From an uncultured Lachnospiraceae bacterium (GTDB lineage: Bacteria > Bacillota > Clostridia > Lachnospirales > Lachnospiraceae), in NCBI GenBank assembly GCA_948688495.1, contig CAPQSW010000032.1:1-18221 (forward strand): 18,221 nt of DNA. Reading direction: 5' to 3'. The translations under genes and the position numbers were made by a program. The notes beneath the pieces are model-generated. The model was not told where the DNA came from. It saw nothing but the letters and a program-made list of their open reading frames with translations, and did no database searches. Below are positions 7,448 through 13,969 of this stretch, in pieces (within the stretch, counting starts at the first letter, position 1; the number at the start of each line of letters is the position of its first letter).

Positions 7448-9673
7448 ATGAAATCATTAGTAATAGCAGAAAAACCAAGCGTGGGAAGGGATATTGCCAG
7501 GGTTCTGGGATGTAAACAGGGCGGTAATGGTTATCTGGAAGGGAAGGAATATGTGGTGACCTGGGCGTTGGGACACCTTATTGAGCTTGCAGATCCGGAA
7601 AGTTATGGAGAACAGTGGAAAGAATGGAAGATGGAGACACTGCCCATGCTGCCGGAACGGCTTCAGATTCAGGTTATCAAGAAAACCGGACATCAGTACC
7701 AGACGGTTAAGAAACAGATGTACCGCAAGGACATAGGACAGATTATCATAGCCACGGACGCAGGCCGGGAGGGCGAACTGGTAGCACGCTGGATCATTGA
7801 GAAGTCCGGGGTAAAAAAGCCCATGAAACGGCTGTGGATTTCTTCGGTAACAGATAAGGCAATCCGTCAGGGATTTTCGGGTCTTAAGGATGCAAAGGAT
7901 TACCAGAAATTATATGAAGCTGCTGTGGCGCGGGCGGAAGCCGACTGGATGGTGGGGTTGAATGCTACAAGGGCGCTGACCATTAAGCACAATGCGCAGC
8001 TTTCCTGCGGCAGGGTCCAGACCCCGACGCTTGCCATCATTGCTAAGCGTGAGGCGCAGATTAAGCAATTTAAACCCAAGGAATATTATGGGGTGAAAAT
8101 GAAAGGCAGCGGGGTATCCTTTACATGGAAGTCACCACAAAACAGCACCAGTACGTTTTCCAAAGCAGAAGCAGAGAATGTGAAAAACAGCGCTGTAAAC
8201 AGTACGGCCATTGTCGAAGAAGTAAAGAAGAAGCAGCAGAAATCATATGCCCCGCAGTTATACGATCTGACATCCCTGCAGCAGGATGCAAACCGCATAT
8301 TTGGGTTTTCGGCAAAGCAGACACTTGATTTTATGCAGAATCTTTATGAGCGCCATAAAGTTGTGACATATCCAAGAACGGATTCCCGTTATCTTACCTC
8401 AGATATTGTAGAGACCATACCGGAGCGCCTTCGGGCGTGTCGGAGTGGTGCCTACGCACCAATATGCGGAAAACTTTTAAAGTCGAAAATCAAGGCAAAC
8501 AAATCTTTTGTGGATGATAAAAAGGTATCGGACCACCATGCTATCATTCCCACGGAGCAGGGAGTAAATCTTAAGGATTTGGAGTATGGCGAGCGTAAGA
8601 TTTATGAGCTTGTGATTTCACGTTTTCTGGCGGTGCTGATGCCTCCCTGTGAATATCAGCAGACAGAAGTAACGGCGGTGTGTGCGGGAGAGACGTTTAC
8701 CCTGCAAGGAAGGATTATGCAGCAGCCGGGCTGGCAGGAGATAAGGAATATCCAGAAGGAATCCGGGTTTGCAGCAGAGGAAGAACCGGATGATTTTTTG
8801 GATGGTACACCATCAGGAGTCAGGGATGTTGTAACAGGAAGCATTCCAGATTTTTCCAAGGGACAGAAAATCTTATTTACAGAAGGGAAGATTAGCCAGG
8901 GAAAAACAAAACCGCCGGTGCCTTTTACCGAGGCAACGCTGCTTGCCGCCATGGAAAATCCGGTGAAATATATGGAAAGTGCAGATAAGAAGCTGCGGCA
9001 GACATTGGGAGAGACTGGAGGGCTGGGAACGGTTGCCACGCGTGCGGATATTATTGAAAAGCTGTTCAACAGTTTTATGCTTGAGAAACGTGACAAGTAT
9101 ATCCATCTGACATCCAAGGGCAGGCAGGTTCTTGAACTGGCGCCCCAGGGTCTGACATCCCCGGAACTGACAGCAAAATGGGAGCAGGAGCTTGCAGATA
9201 TTGCCGGGGGTAAAGCAAAAAAGAAGGATTTTGAGGCAAAAATCCGTGCGTACACGGTGGATATTGTGAAAGATATCCAGGCATCCTCAAAGACCTACCG
9301 ACACGATAACCTCACCAATAAGAAATGCCCGGAATGTGGGAAGCTGATGCTGGAGGTAAACCACAAAAATGGTAAAATGCTGGTCTGCCAGGATAGGGAG
9401 TGTGGTTACCGGAAGACGATTTCAAGGATTACAAATGCCCGTTGTCCCCAGTGTCATAAGAAGATGGAACTGGTAGGGGAAGGTGAGAATCAGAGGTTTA
9501 CCTGTGTCTGCGGTTACCGGGAGAAATTATCCGCTTTTGAGAAGCGTAAGAAGGAAAGCGGGGGCGGCGTCTCCAAGAAAGATGTTTCACGATATATGAA
9601 CAAGATGAAGCAGGAAGCAAAGGAACCGGTGAATAATGCCTTTGCGGATGCACTGGCAAAACTGAAGCTTTAA
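7448..9673 (+). CDS. topB: DNA topoisomerase III
   Basis: Type IA topoisomerase of 741 residues that cuts one DNA strand and passes another, resolving recombination and replication intermediates. The N-terminal TOPRIM domain shows E8 in VIAEKPSVG and the TDAGREGE motif (103-110), where glycine stands in the position of the second aspartate; I believe this form occurs in other Firmicute TopB proteins. The active-site tyrosine is Y308 in VVTYPRTDSRYL. The C-terminal region carries two zinc-finger-like units (C627, C630, C647, C652; then C666, C669, C686, C688) and a basic tail. ATG 7448 is chosen because the conserved TOPRIM strand starts immediately there. The ribosome binding site (AGGAAGG, 7416-7422) is unusually far away, with a small hairpin between. 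It sits downstream of the exonuclease gene. Confidence 0.95.
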   Translation: MKSLVIAEKPSVGRDIARVLGCKQGGNGYLEGKEYVVTWALGHLIELADPESYGEQWKEWKMETLPMLPERLQIQVIKKTGHQYQTVKKQMYRKDIGQIIIATDAGREGELVARWIIEKSGVKKPMKRLWISSVTDKAIRQGFSGLKDAKDYQKLYEAAVARAEADWMVGLNATRALTIKHNAQLSCGRVQTPTLAIIAKREAQIKQFKPKEYYGVKMKGSGVSFTWKSPQNSTSTFSKAEAENVKNSAVNSTAIVEEVKKKQQKSYAPQLYDLTSLQQDANRIFGFSAKQTLDFMQNLYERHKVVTYPRTDSRYLTSDIVETIPERLRACRSGAYAPICGKLLKSKIKANKSFVDDKKVSDHHAIIPTEQGVNLKDLEYGERKIYELVISRFLAVLMPPCEYQQTEVTAVCAGETFTLQGRIMQQPGWQEIRNIQKESGFAAEEEPDDFLDGTPSGVRDVVTGSIPDFSKGQKILFTEGKISQGKTKPPVPFTEATLLAAMENPVKYMESADKKLRQTLGETGGLGTVATRADIIEKLFNSFMLEKRDKYIHLTSKGRQVLELAPQGLTSPELTAKWEQELADIAGGKAKKKDFEAKIRAYTVDIVKDIQASSKTYRHDNLTNKKCPECGKLMLEVNHKNGKMLVCQDRECGYRKTISRITNARCPQCHKKMELVGEGENQRFTCVCGYREKLSAFEKRKKESGGGVSKKDVSRYMNKMKQEAKEPVNNAFADALAKLKL

Positions 9674-9680
9674 AACCAGG

Positions 9681-9764
9681 AAGCTGAAGGATTATCATCA
9701 TCTGAATATCCAGGGCGCTGAGAAAGTAACCCGGTATGCCATGGAACGTATTTTGGATAGTTAA
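9681..9764 (+). pseudogene. C-terminal remnant of an SGNH/DltD-like protein
   Basis: Right after the topB stop an open frame without any start codon encodes KLKDYHHLNIQGAEKV, then about a dozen more residues and a TAA at 9762-9764. It matches the C-terminus of the intact SGNH protein that follows (YLKDEGHCNRKGAKKV), with 11 of 27 aligned residues identical, including the catalytic-type D-x-x-H, the N, and GA-x-KVT. The frame is open only from 9666, inside the topB tail. It therefore appears to be the last part of a second SGNH gene whose body was lost, with the break falling at the topB end. No ribosome binding site belongs to it. Confidence 0.7.
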
Positions 9765-9797
9765 AATTCTGATAGCATATAGAAGGAGGCTAGAAGG

Positions 9798-10775
9798 TTG
9801 CGAAGGAAGAATGCTTATATTGCAATAAAAACAGTAATTTTTCTGGTAGTTGGAATTTTACTGTATCAGGAAGTAAATGCAGTATTTGTGGAAAAAAGTA
9901 CATATGGGAGATATTTGAATTTTAAACACATGGAAAATGTGGATTTGTTGATTTTGGGATCTTCCCACAGTGATAATGGGATCGGGGCAGCGGCAATTGA
10001 AACTGGATTGGAGGAAAGGCTGGGAAGGAAGACAGACGTATATAATTATAGTATTTTTGGAATGAGATTGGAACAGATGTATTATGTATTGCAGGAAGTG
10101 TTAAAGACACAAAAACCGAAGCTTATCGTAATAGAAGCATTTTCATTTGTAGAATCAGAACCGGAAAACTATGAAATTTTAACCCGCAGGGCATTTGATT
10201 ATTTTCCGCTCAGCATGAATAAAATAGAGGCTGTAAAATATTGTGCCGATGGAAAGTATGAGACATATCTTATTCCGCTGTTGAAATATCATACACGTTG
10301 GAAAGAACTCACAGCCGAGGATATCGGGTATCGTTTCCGGAGCAGTTTGTGGGAGAAGGATGGAAGGGCCTATAATACAACTAAGCAGGTAATGGAGCGA
10401 AAAGACGATTATTTTTCACAGGATTTTTCCGTTATAAACGAGGAACAGGCGCTTGGAAAAAGAGCGGAAGAAAAGTTACAGGATATTCTGCAGCTTGCAG
10501 AGAAAAACCAGATAAAAGTATTATTTTTATCCATTCCGTTTAAACAGCAGCTGGGAGTAAGCAGCGTAGACAGCATCAGGATGAATAATTATGTGGACGC
10601 AAAGTATGTAAATGGCGAGAGTGTTCGTATGCTGGATCTTAACAGGAAGGCGAATGAGATAAAGTTTGGTTATAAATACCTCAAGGATGAGGGGCATTGT
10701 AACCGCAAAGGAGCAAAAAAAGTAACCAATATTCTGATTGATTATATATCAGAGCAATATAAAGAATGGTTGTAG
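9798..10775 (+). CDS. SGNH-type acyltransferase/hydrolase partner of an MBOAT protein
   Basis: Protein of 325 residues with one N-terminal membrane anchor (about 8-29), so the catalytic part faces outside the cell. It begins at TTG 9798; GGAGG at 9785-9789 gives ideal spacing, and no ATG precedes the anchor. The SGNH signature is LILGSSHSDNG (51-61), with S56 the likely nucleophile. The aspartate and histidine are in LKDEGHCN (D297, H300). Proteins of this kind (DltD, AlgJ/AlgX, PatB relatives) work with an MBOAT membrane protein to move acetyl or other acyl groups onto a cell-surface polymer. The MBOAT gene lies 12 bases downstream. The polymer acceptor is not identifiable here. No dltA or dltC genes are present, which argues against teichoic acid D-alanylation. 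Confidence 0.82.
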   Translation: MRRKNAYIAIKTVIFLVVGILLYQEVNAVFVEKSTYGRYLNFKHMENVDLLILGSSHSDNGIGAAAIETGLEERLGRKTDVYNYSIFGMRLEQMYYVLQEVLKTQKPKLIVIEAFSFVESEPENYEILTRRAFDYFPLSMNKIEAVKYCADGKYETYLIPLLKYHTRWKELTAEDIGYRFRSSLWEKDGRAYNTTKQVMERKDDYFSQDFSVINEEQALGKRAEEKLQDILQLAEKNQIKVLFLSIPFKQQLGVSSVDSIRMNNYVDAKYVNGESVRMLDLNRKANEIKFGYKYLKDEGHCNRKGAKKVTNILIDYISEQYKEWL

Positions 10776-10787
10776 AGGTAAAAGCAA

Positions 10788-12269
10788 ATGATATTTAATT
10801 CGTTGCATTTTTTAATTTTCTTTCCAATTGTAGTATGCCTGTATTTTGTGATTCCCAAGAAAGTGAGATATATCTGGCTGTTGGTATGCAGTTACTATTT
10901 TTATATGAGCTGGAACGCAAAGTATGCAGTTTTGATTGCCACATCTACGGTGATCACATGGGCGGGAGCCCTTTTCATTGAAAAATCAGCAAAAAGGCAG
11001 ATACGGATTCTATGTTTGGTGTCCGTTCTTGTCAGCAATCTTGGGATTTTATTCTTTTTTAAATATTTTAATTTCTTTTTGGGGAACATAAACCGCATTT
11101 TAAACCATATGAATGTTCAGGTATTAGAAGTGTCTTTTGACGTGCTTCTTCCGGTGGGCATCTCTTTTTATACCTTTCAGGCATTGGGGTATACGATAGA
11201 CGTGTTCCGCAAAAATACCCGTGCGGAAAAAAATCTGCTGCGATATGCTTTGTTTGTATCATTTTTTCCACAGCTTGTCGCGGGCCCTATAGAGCGGAGT
11301 AAGAATTTGCTGAAGCAGATGCATGAGGTTCATTCGTTTGATGCAGAGCGGGTAAAAAATGGACTATTGCTTATGTTATGGGGATTTTTTCAGAAAGTAG
11401 TGATTGCGGACAGGATTGCATTGTGTGTAACAAATGTATATGATAATTACACTGCCTATACCGGCCTGCAGATTGCAATAGCAACCATACTGTTTGCTGT
11501 TCAAATTTACTGTGATTTTGCAGGATATTCGGATATCGCTGTGGGGGCCGCACAGGTCATGGGTTTTCGGCTTATGCAGAATTTCCGGGCGCCTTATTTT
11601 TCGAAAAGTGTGGCAGAGTTCTGGAGGCGCTGGCATATTTCTTTGAGTACATGGCTGCGGGACTATATTTATATTCCATTAGGAGGCAGCCGGTGTGGAA
11701 GGCTGAGGAAGTATGTAAATACTATGGTGACATTTTTAGTGAGCGGGTTATGGCATGGGGCAAGCTGGAATTATGTTGTATGGGGCGGTTTAAATGGAGG
11801 CTATCAGGTAGCAGGGGATGTTAGCGCATCTTTACGTAAAAAAATTGCCAAGCATTGCAAAATAAGGACAGAATGTTTTACATACCGCCTGTTTCAAATG
11901 CTGCTTACGTTTTGCATGGTGGACTTTGCATGGTTGTTTTTCCGGGCAGAAAGTTTAAAGACGGCATTGCATATGCTTTGGCATGGAATACATAACATCG
12001 GGCTGTTTAGCTGGATTGATGCAAATTCTGTCTTGGGCATTACAACACTGGGCATTGATGAAAAAGATTTCTATCTCATGCTCATTACAATAACAGTTTT
12101 ATTTGTTGTAGATGTCATTCGAATAAAATATCCTATCCGTGTAATCCTGGAGAAGCAGAATCTTGTTTTCCGGTGGGGCCTGTATTATATGGTTATACTT
12201 ATCATTTTGATATTCGGTGTTTATGGGGTTTTATTTGACGCCAGTTCCTTTATTTATTTTCAGTTTTAG
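10788..12269 (+). CDS. MBOAT-family membrane O-acyltransferase (AlgI/PatA-like)
   Basis: Polytopic membrane protein of 493 residues, the usual length for AlgI-type O-acyltransferases, which pass acyl groups across the membrane to an extracellular polymer. It begins MIFNSLHFLIFFPIVV, typical of the family. Conserved motifs are GISFYTFQALGYTIDVFR (124-141), PYFSKSVAEFWRRWHISLS (269-287) and YIYIPLGGSR. The catalytic-type histidine H323 is in SGLWHGASW, with a second conserved histidine at H283. The start follows a GAGGT ribosome binding site 12 bases past the SGNH gene, so the pair is co-transcribed. No terminator beyond a weak AT-rich hairpin follows. The acceptor is unknown; surface polysaccharide acetylation is the most likely role (inference). 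Confidence 0.93.
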   Translation: MIFNSLHFLIFFPIVVCLYFVIPKKVRYIWLLVCSYYFYMSWNAKYAVLIATSTVITWAGALFIEKSAKRQIRILCLVSVLVSNLGILFFFKYFNFFLGNINRILNHMNVQVLEVSFDVLLPVGISFYTFQALGYTIDVFRKNTRAEKNLLRYALFVSFFPQLVAGPIERSKNLLKQMHEVHSFDAERVKNGLLLMLWGFFQKVVIADRIALCVTNVYDNYTAYTGLQIAIATILFAVQIYCDFAGYSDIAVGAAQVMGFRLMQNFRAPYFSKSVAEFWRRWHISLSTWLRDYIYIPLGGSRCGRLRKYVNTMVTFLVSGLWHGASWNYVVWGGLNGGYQVAGDVSASLRKKIAKHCKIRTECFTYRLFQMLLTFCMVDFAWLFFRAESLKTALHMLWHGIHNIGLFSWIDANSVLGITTLGIDEKDFYLMLITITVLFVVDVIRIKYPIRVILEKQNLVFRWGLYYMVILIILIFGVYGVLFDASSFIYFQF

Positions 12270-12292
12270 GCGTAACAGAATATAAAAATCGC

Positions 12293-12322
12293 TTGATTTT
12301 ATTAGATAAATTATGTTAAAAT
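12293..12322 (+). promoter_or_regulatory. promoter of the REC-HD-GYP gene
   Basis: TTGATT (12293-12298) and an extended -10 TGTTAAAAT (12314-12322) are spaced 18 bases between hexamers. Transcription would start near 12329, leaving a leader of about 54 bases. The -35 overlaps a small AAAATC-GCTT-GATTTT hairpin (12285-12300) that may weakly end the upstream MBOAT transcript. Confidence 0.5.
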
Positions 12323-12382
12323 GGAAAAGGTATTTACCTAAATTTTTATGGCGAAATTGCTGCGCCGCTGGAGGGAATAGAC

Positions 12383-13459
12383 ATGGAAGAACATATCATA
12401 TTAATTGCGGATGATGTAGAAGTGAATCGTAAAATGCTAAGCTTTATTTTTGAAGAACAGTATGAAATCTTAGAGGCAGCCGATGGTGTAGAGACGATAG
12501 AGCTGCTTGAAAAATATGGAGAGGCATTGTCACTGATTTTTCTTGACCTGATGATGCCGAATAAGTCGGGATTGGATGTTCTGGCATATATGTCAGACAA
12601 AGGATATATTGCTTCGATTCCGGTAATTATGATTACCGGGGAGGCCACTGCAGAGAGTGAAGTGAAGGCATATGAATATGGAGTATCTGATATTATTTAT
12701 AAGCCTTTTGAACCTAAAGTGGTTATGCGTCGTGCTCAGAATATTATTGAGCTGTTTCAGAACAGGAGGGATATTGAGAAGAAGCTTGAGAAGCGTACCA
12801 GACAGCTTAGGGAGAGCCGGGAGAAGCTGGAACGCAGTAATGAATTTCTTATCAATGCGCTTAGCTCTGTCGTAGAGTTCCGCAGTTTGGAGTCCGGTGA
12901 ACATATTCAGCGTGTCAAATATTTCACGAGGATAATTTTGAGATATTTAAGGGATGAATTTCCAGAGTATGGTCTCACAGAGGAATCTGTGCATCTGATT
13001 ACTAATGCCTCAGCGCTTCATGATTTAGGGAAGATTGCAATCCCTGACAGCATTCTGCTTAAGCCGGGCAGGCTGACGGAGGAAGAATTTGAGGAGATGA
13101 AGAAGCACACTACTTATGGATGTGAGCTTTTGGAGAATTTTAAGCAGGAGGATAACGAGTTCTATCAGTACTGCTATGACATCTGCAGGTATCACCATGA
13201 GCGCTATGATGGCAACGGTTATCCTGATAAGCTGGTGGGAGAGGATATTCCCATCTGGGCACAGGTGGTCTCAATTGTAGATGTTTATGACGCACTGGTA
13301 AGCAAACGCGTCTATAAGGCGGCTTATGCTGTGGATGAGGCAGTGCGCATGATTAGGGATGGCGAGTGCGGTATATTTTCACCGAAGATTTTGGATTGCT
13401 TTGATATGGCAAAGAGTGAATTTTTCCGGGCAACGGAAGGAGGATTCTCTTTTGTGTAG
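12383..13459 (+). CDS. response regulator with HD-GYP c-di-GMP phosphodiesterase output
   Basis: Two-domain cytoplasmic protein of 358 residues that couples phosphorylation to breakdown of the second messenger cyclic di-GMP. The receiver domain (about 4-122) has D10/D11, the phosphoacceptor D55 in LIFLDLMMPNKSG, and K107 in YKPFEP. A coiled-coil linker rich in E, K and R (127-155) follows. The HD-GYP domain (about 157-350) shows all the expected metal and substrate motifs: EHIQRV (H174), HDLGKIAIPD (213-222) and HHERYDGNGYP (271-281), plus the late aspartate in VSIVDVYDAL. The start follows GGAGGG. No sensor kinase gene adjoins it, so it is an orphan regulator. It has its own promoter and a strong terminator, so it is monocistronic. 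It may control the polymer-modifying genes upstream (speculation from position only). Confidence 0.94.
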   Translation: MEEHIILIADDVEVNRKMLSFIFEEQYEILEAADGVETIELLEKYGEALSLIFLDLMMPNKSGLDVLAYMSDKGYIASIPVIMITGEATAESEVKAYEYGVSDIIYKPFEPKVVMRRAQNIIELFQNRRDIEKKLEKRTRQLRESREKLERSNEFLINALSSVVEFRSLESGEHIQRVKYFTRIILRYLRDEFPEYGLTEESVHLITNASALHDLGKIAIPDSILLKPGRLTEEEFEEMKKHTTYGCELLENFKQEDNEFYQYCYDICRYHHERYDGNGYPDKLVGEDIPIWAQVVSIVDVYDALVSKRVYKAAYAVDEAVRMIRDGECGIFSPKILDCFDMAKSEFFRATEGGFSFV

Positions 13460-13478
13460 TTGAGCTGTAATTGTATGG

Positions 13479-13510
13479 AAAACCTTGCTTTTTATAGGCA
13501 AGGTTTTTTT
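13479..13510 (+). terminator. intrinsic terminator after the HD-GYP gene
   Basis: AACCTTGC (13481-13488) pairs perfectly with GCAAGGTT (13498-13505) around a 9-base loop. The flanking A and T runs extend the stem, and T residues continue to 13510. It ends 130 bases before the XRE ORF region and isolates the following operon. Confidence 0.9.
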
Positions 13511-13552
13511 GCTGTCAAAATAGTGAATAATAACTCATATTTTGGTGAATTG

Positions 13553-13561
13553 TGGTAAAAT
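13553..13561 (+). promoter_or_regulatory. candidate extended -10 promoter of the XRE-TIR operon
   Basis: TGGTAAAAT matches the extended -10 pattern TG-n-TAnnnT. It has no recognisable -35 at 17-18 bases. A near copy, TTGTAAAAT, follows at 13567-13575, so this stretch may hold a tandem regulatory element. It is a plausible site for autoregulation by the XRE protein (inference). Confidence 0.35.
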
Positions 13562-13607
13562 TGACGTTGTAAAATGGGAGCTTTAAAATATGAATGAGGT
13601 GAGGAAT

Positions 13608-13958
13608 ATGAATCAATTAATAAGCGCTTTGGGCAGTGCGGTCCGTGCAGCAAGAAAGGACAGGCATTTATCTCAGGAGGCATTGGCAGAGAGAATTGGA
13701 GTCTGTAAGAGAACAATTATAGATATAGAGAATAATACCGGGAATCCTAAGTTTGAGATTTTGGGTATGTTAGTGCGGGAGCTGGATTTGCCACTATATC
13801 AGGTCTTTTATCCAGAGACAGCACAGAATTTGGAGGCAAAAAATTTACTTTTAAATGAGGTAAAGAACTGTACGGATTATGAGATGAAGGTCATATTATC
13901 AGTGGTGAGAAGTTTGCGGTATACATTGAAAAACGAAGAAAGAAATACTATGGCATAG
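13608..13958 (+). CDS. XRE-family transcriptional regulator
   Basis: Small DNA-binding protein of 116 residues (122 if the ATG at 13590 is used). The helix-turn-helix occupies about residues 6-60: LGSAVRAARKDRHLSQEALAE, then IGVCKRTIIDIENNTGNP, the usual Cro/C1 pattern. The tail (about 61-116) is helical and of no known type. I prefer ATG 13608 because GAGGTGAGG lies just before it; GGGAG also precedes 13590, so the start is not certain. Its stop is only 11 bases before the TIR-fusion gene. It is therefore the first gene of that operon and probably represses or senses for it, as XRE proteins commonly do in defence and toxin operons (inference). Confidence 0.9.
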   Translation: MNQLISALGSAVRAARKDRHLSQEALAERIGVCKRTIIDIENNTGNPKFEILGMLVRELDLPLYQVFYPETAQNLEAKNLLLNEVKNCTDYEMKVILSVVRSLRYTLKNEERNTMA

Positions 13959-13969
13959 GGGGAAACAAA

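Noticed and set aside
7735..7790. TDAGREGE in TopB as a damaged TOPRIM active site
   Set aside because: To my knowledge the glycine form occurs in intact Firmicute TopB proteins, and all other active-site motifs are present, so I do not call it a defect.
8656..9255. 199-residue open frame on the minus strand
   Set aside because: It lies wholly opposite the conserved topB coding region and has no ribosome binding site or recognisable motif. It is a shadow of the real gene.
9798..12269. dltB/dltD genes for teichoic acid D-alanylation
   Set aside because: The proteins have the right fold types, but no dltA or dltC is adjacent and the MBOAT protein looks AlgI-like.
12285..12300. AAAATC-GCTT-GATTTT hairpin as a terminator after the MBOAT gene
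   Set aside because: The stem has only six AT-rich pairs, no proper T-run follows, and it overlaps the HD-GYP promoter. It is too weak to call.
12329..12375. Possible c-di-GMP riboswitch in the HD-GYP leader
   Set aside because: The short leader has small palindromes but none of the conserved GEMM motif or the needed length.
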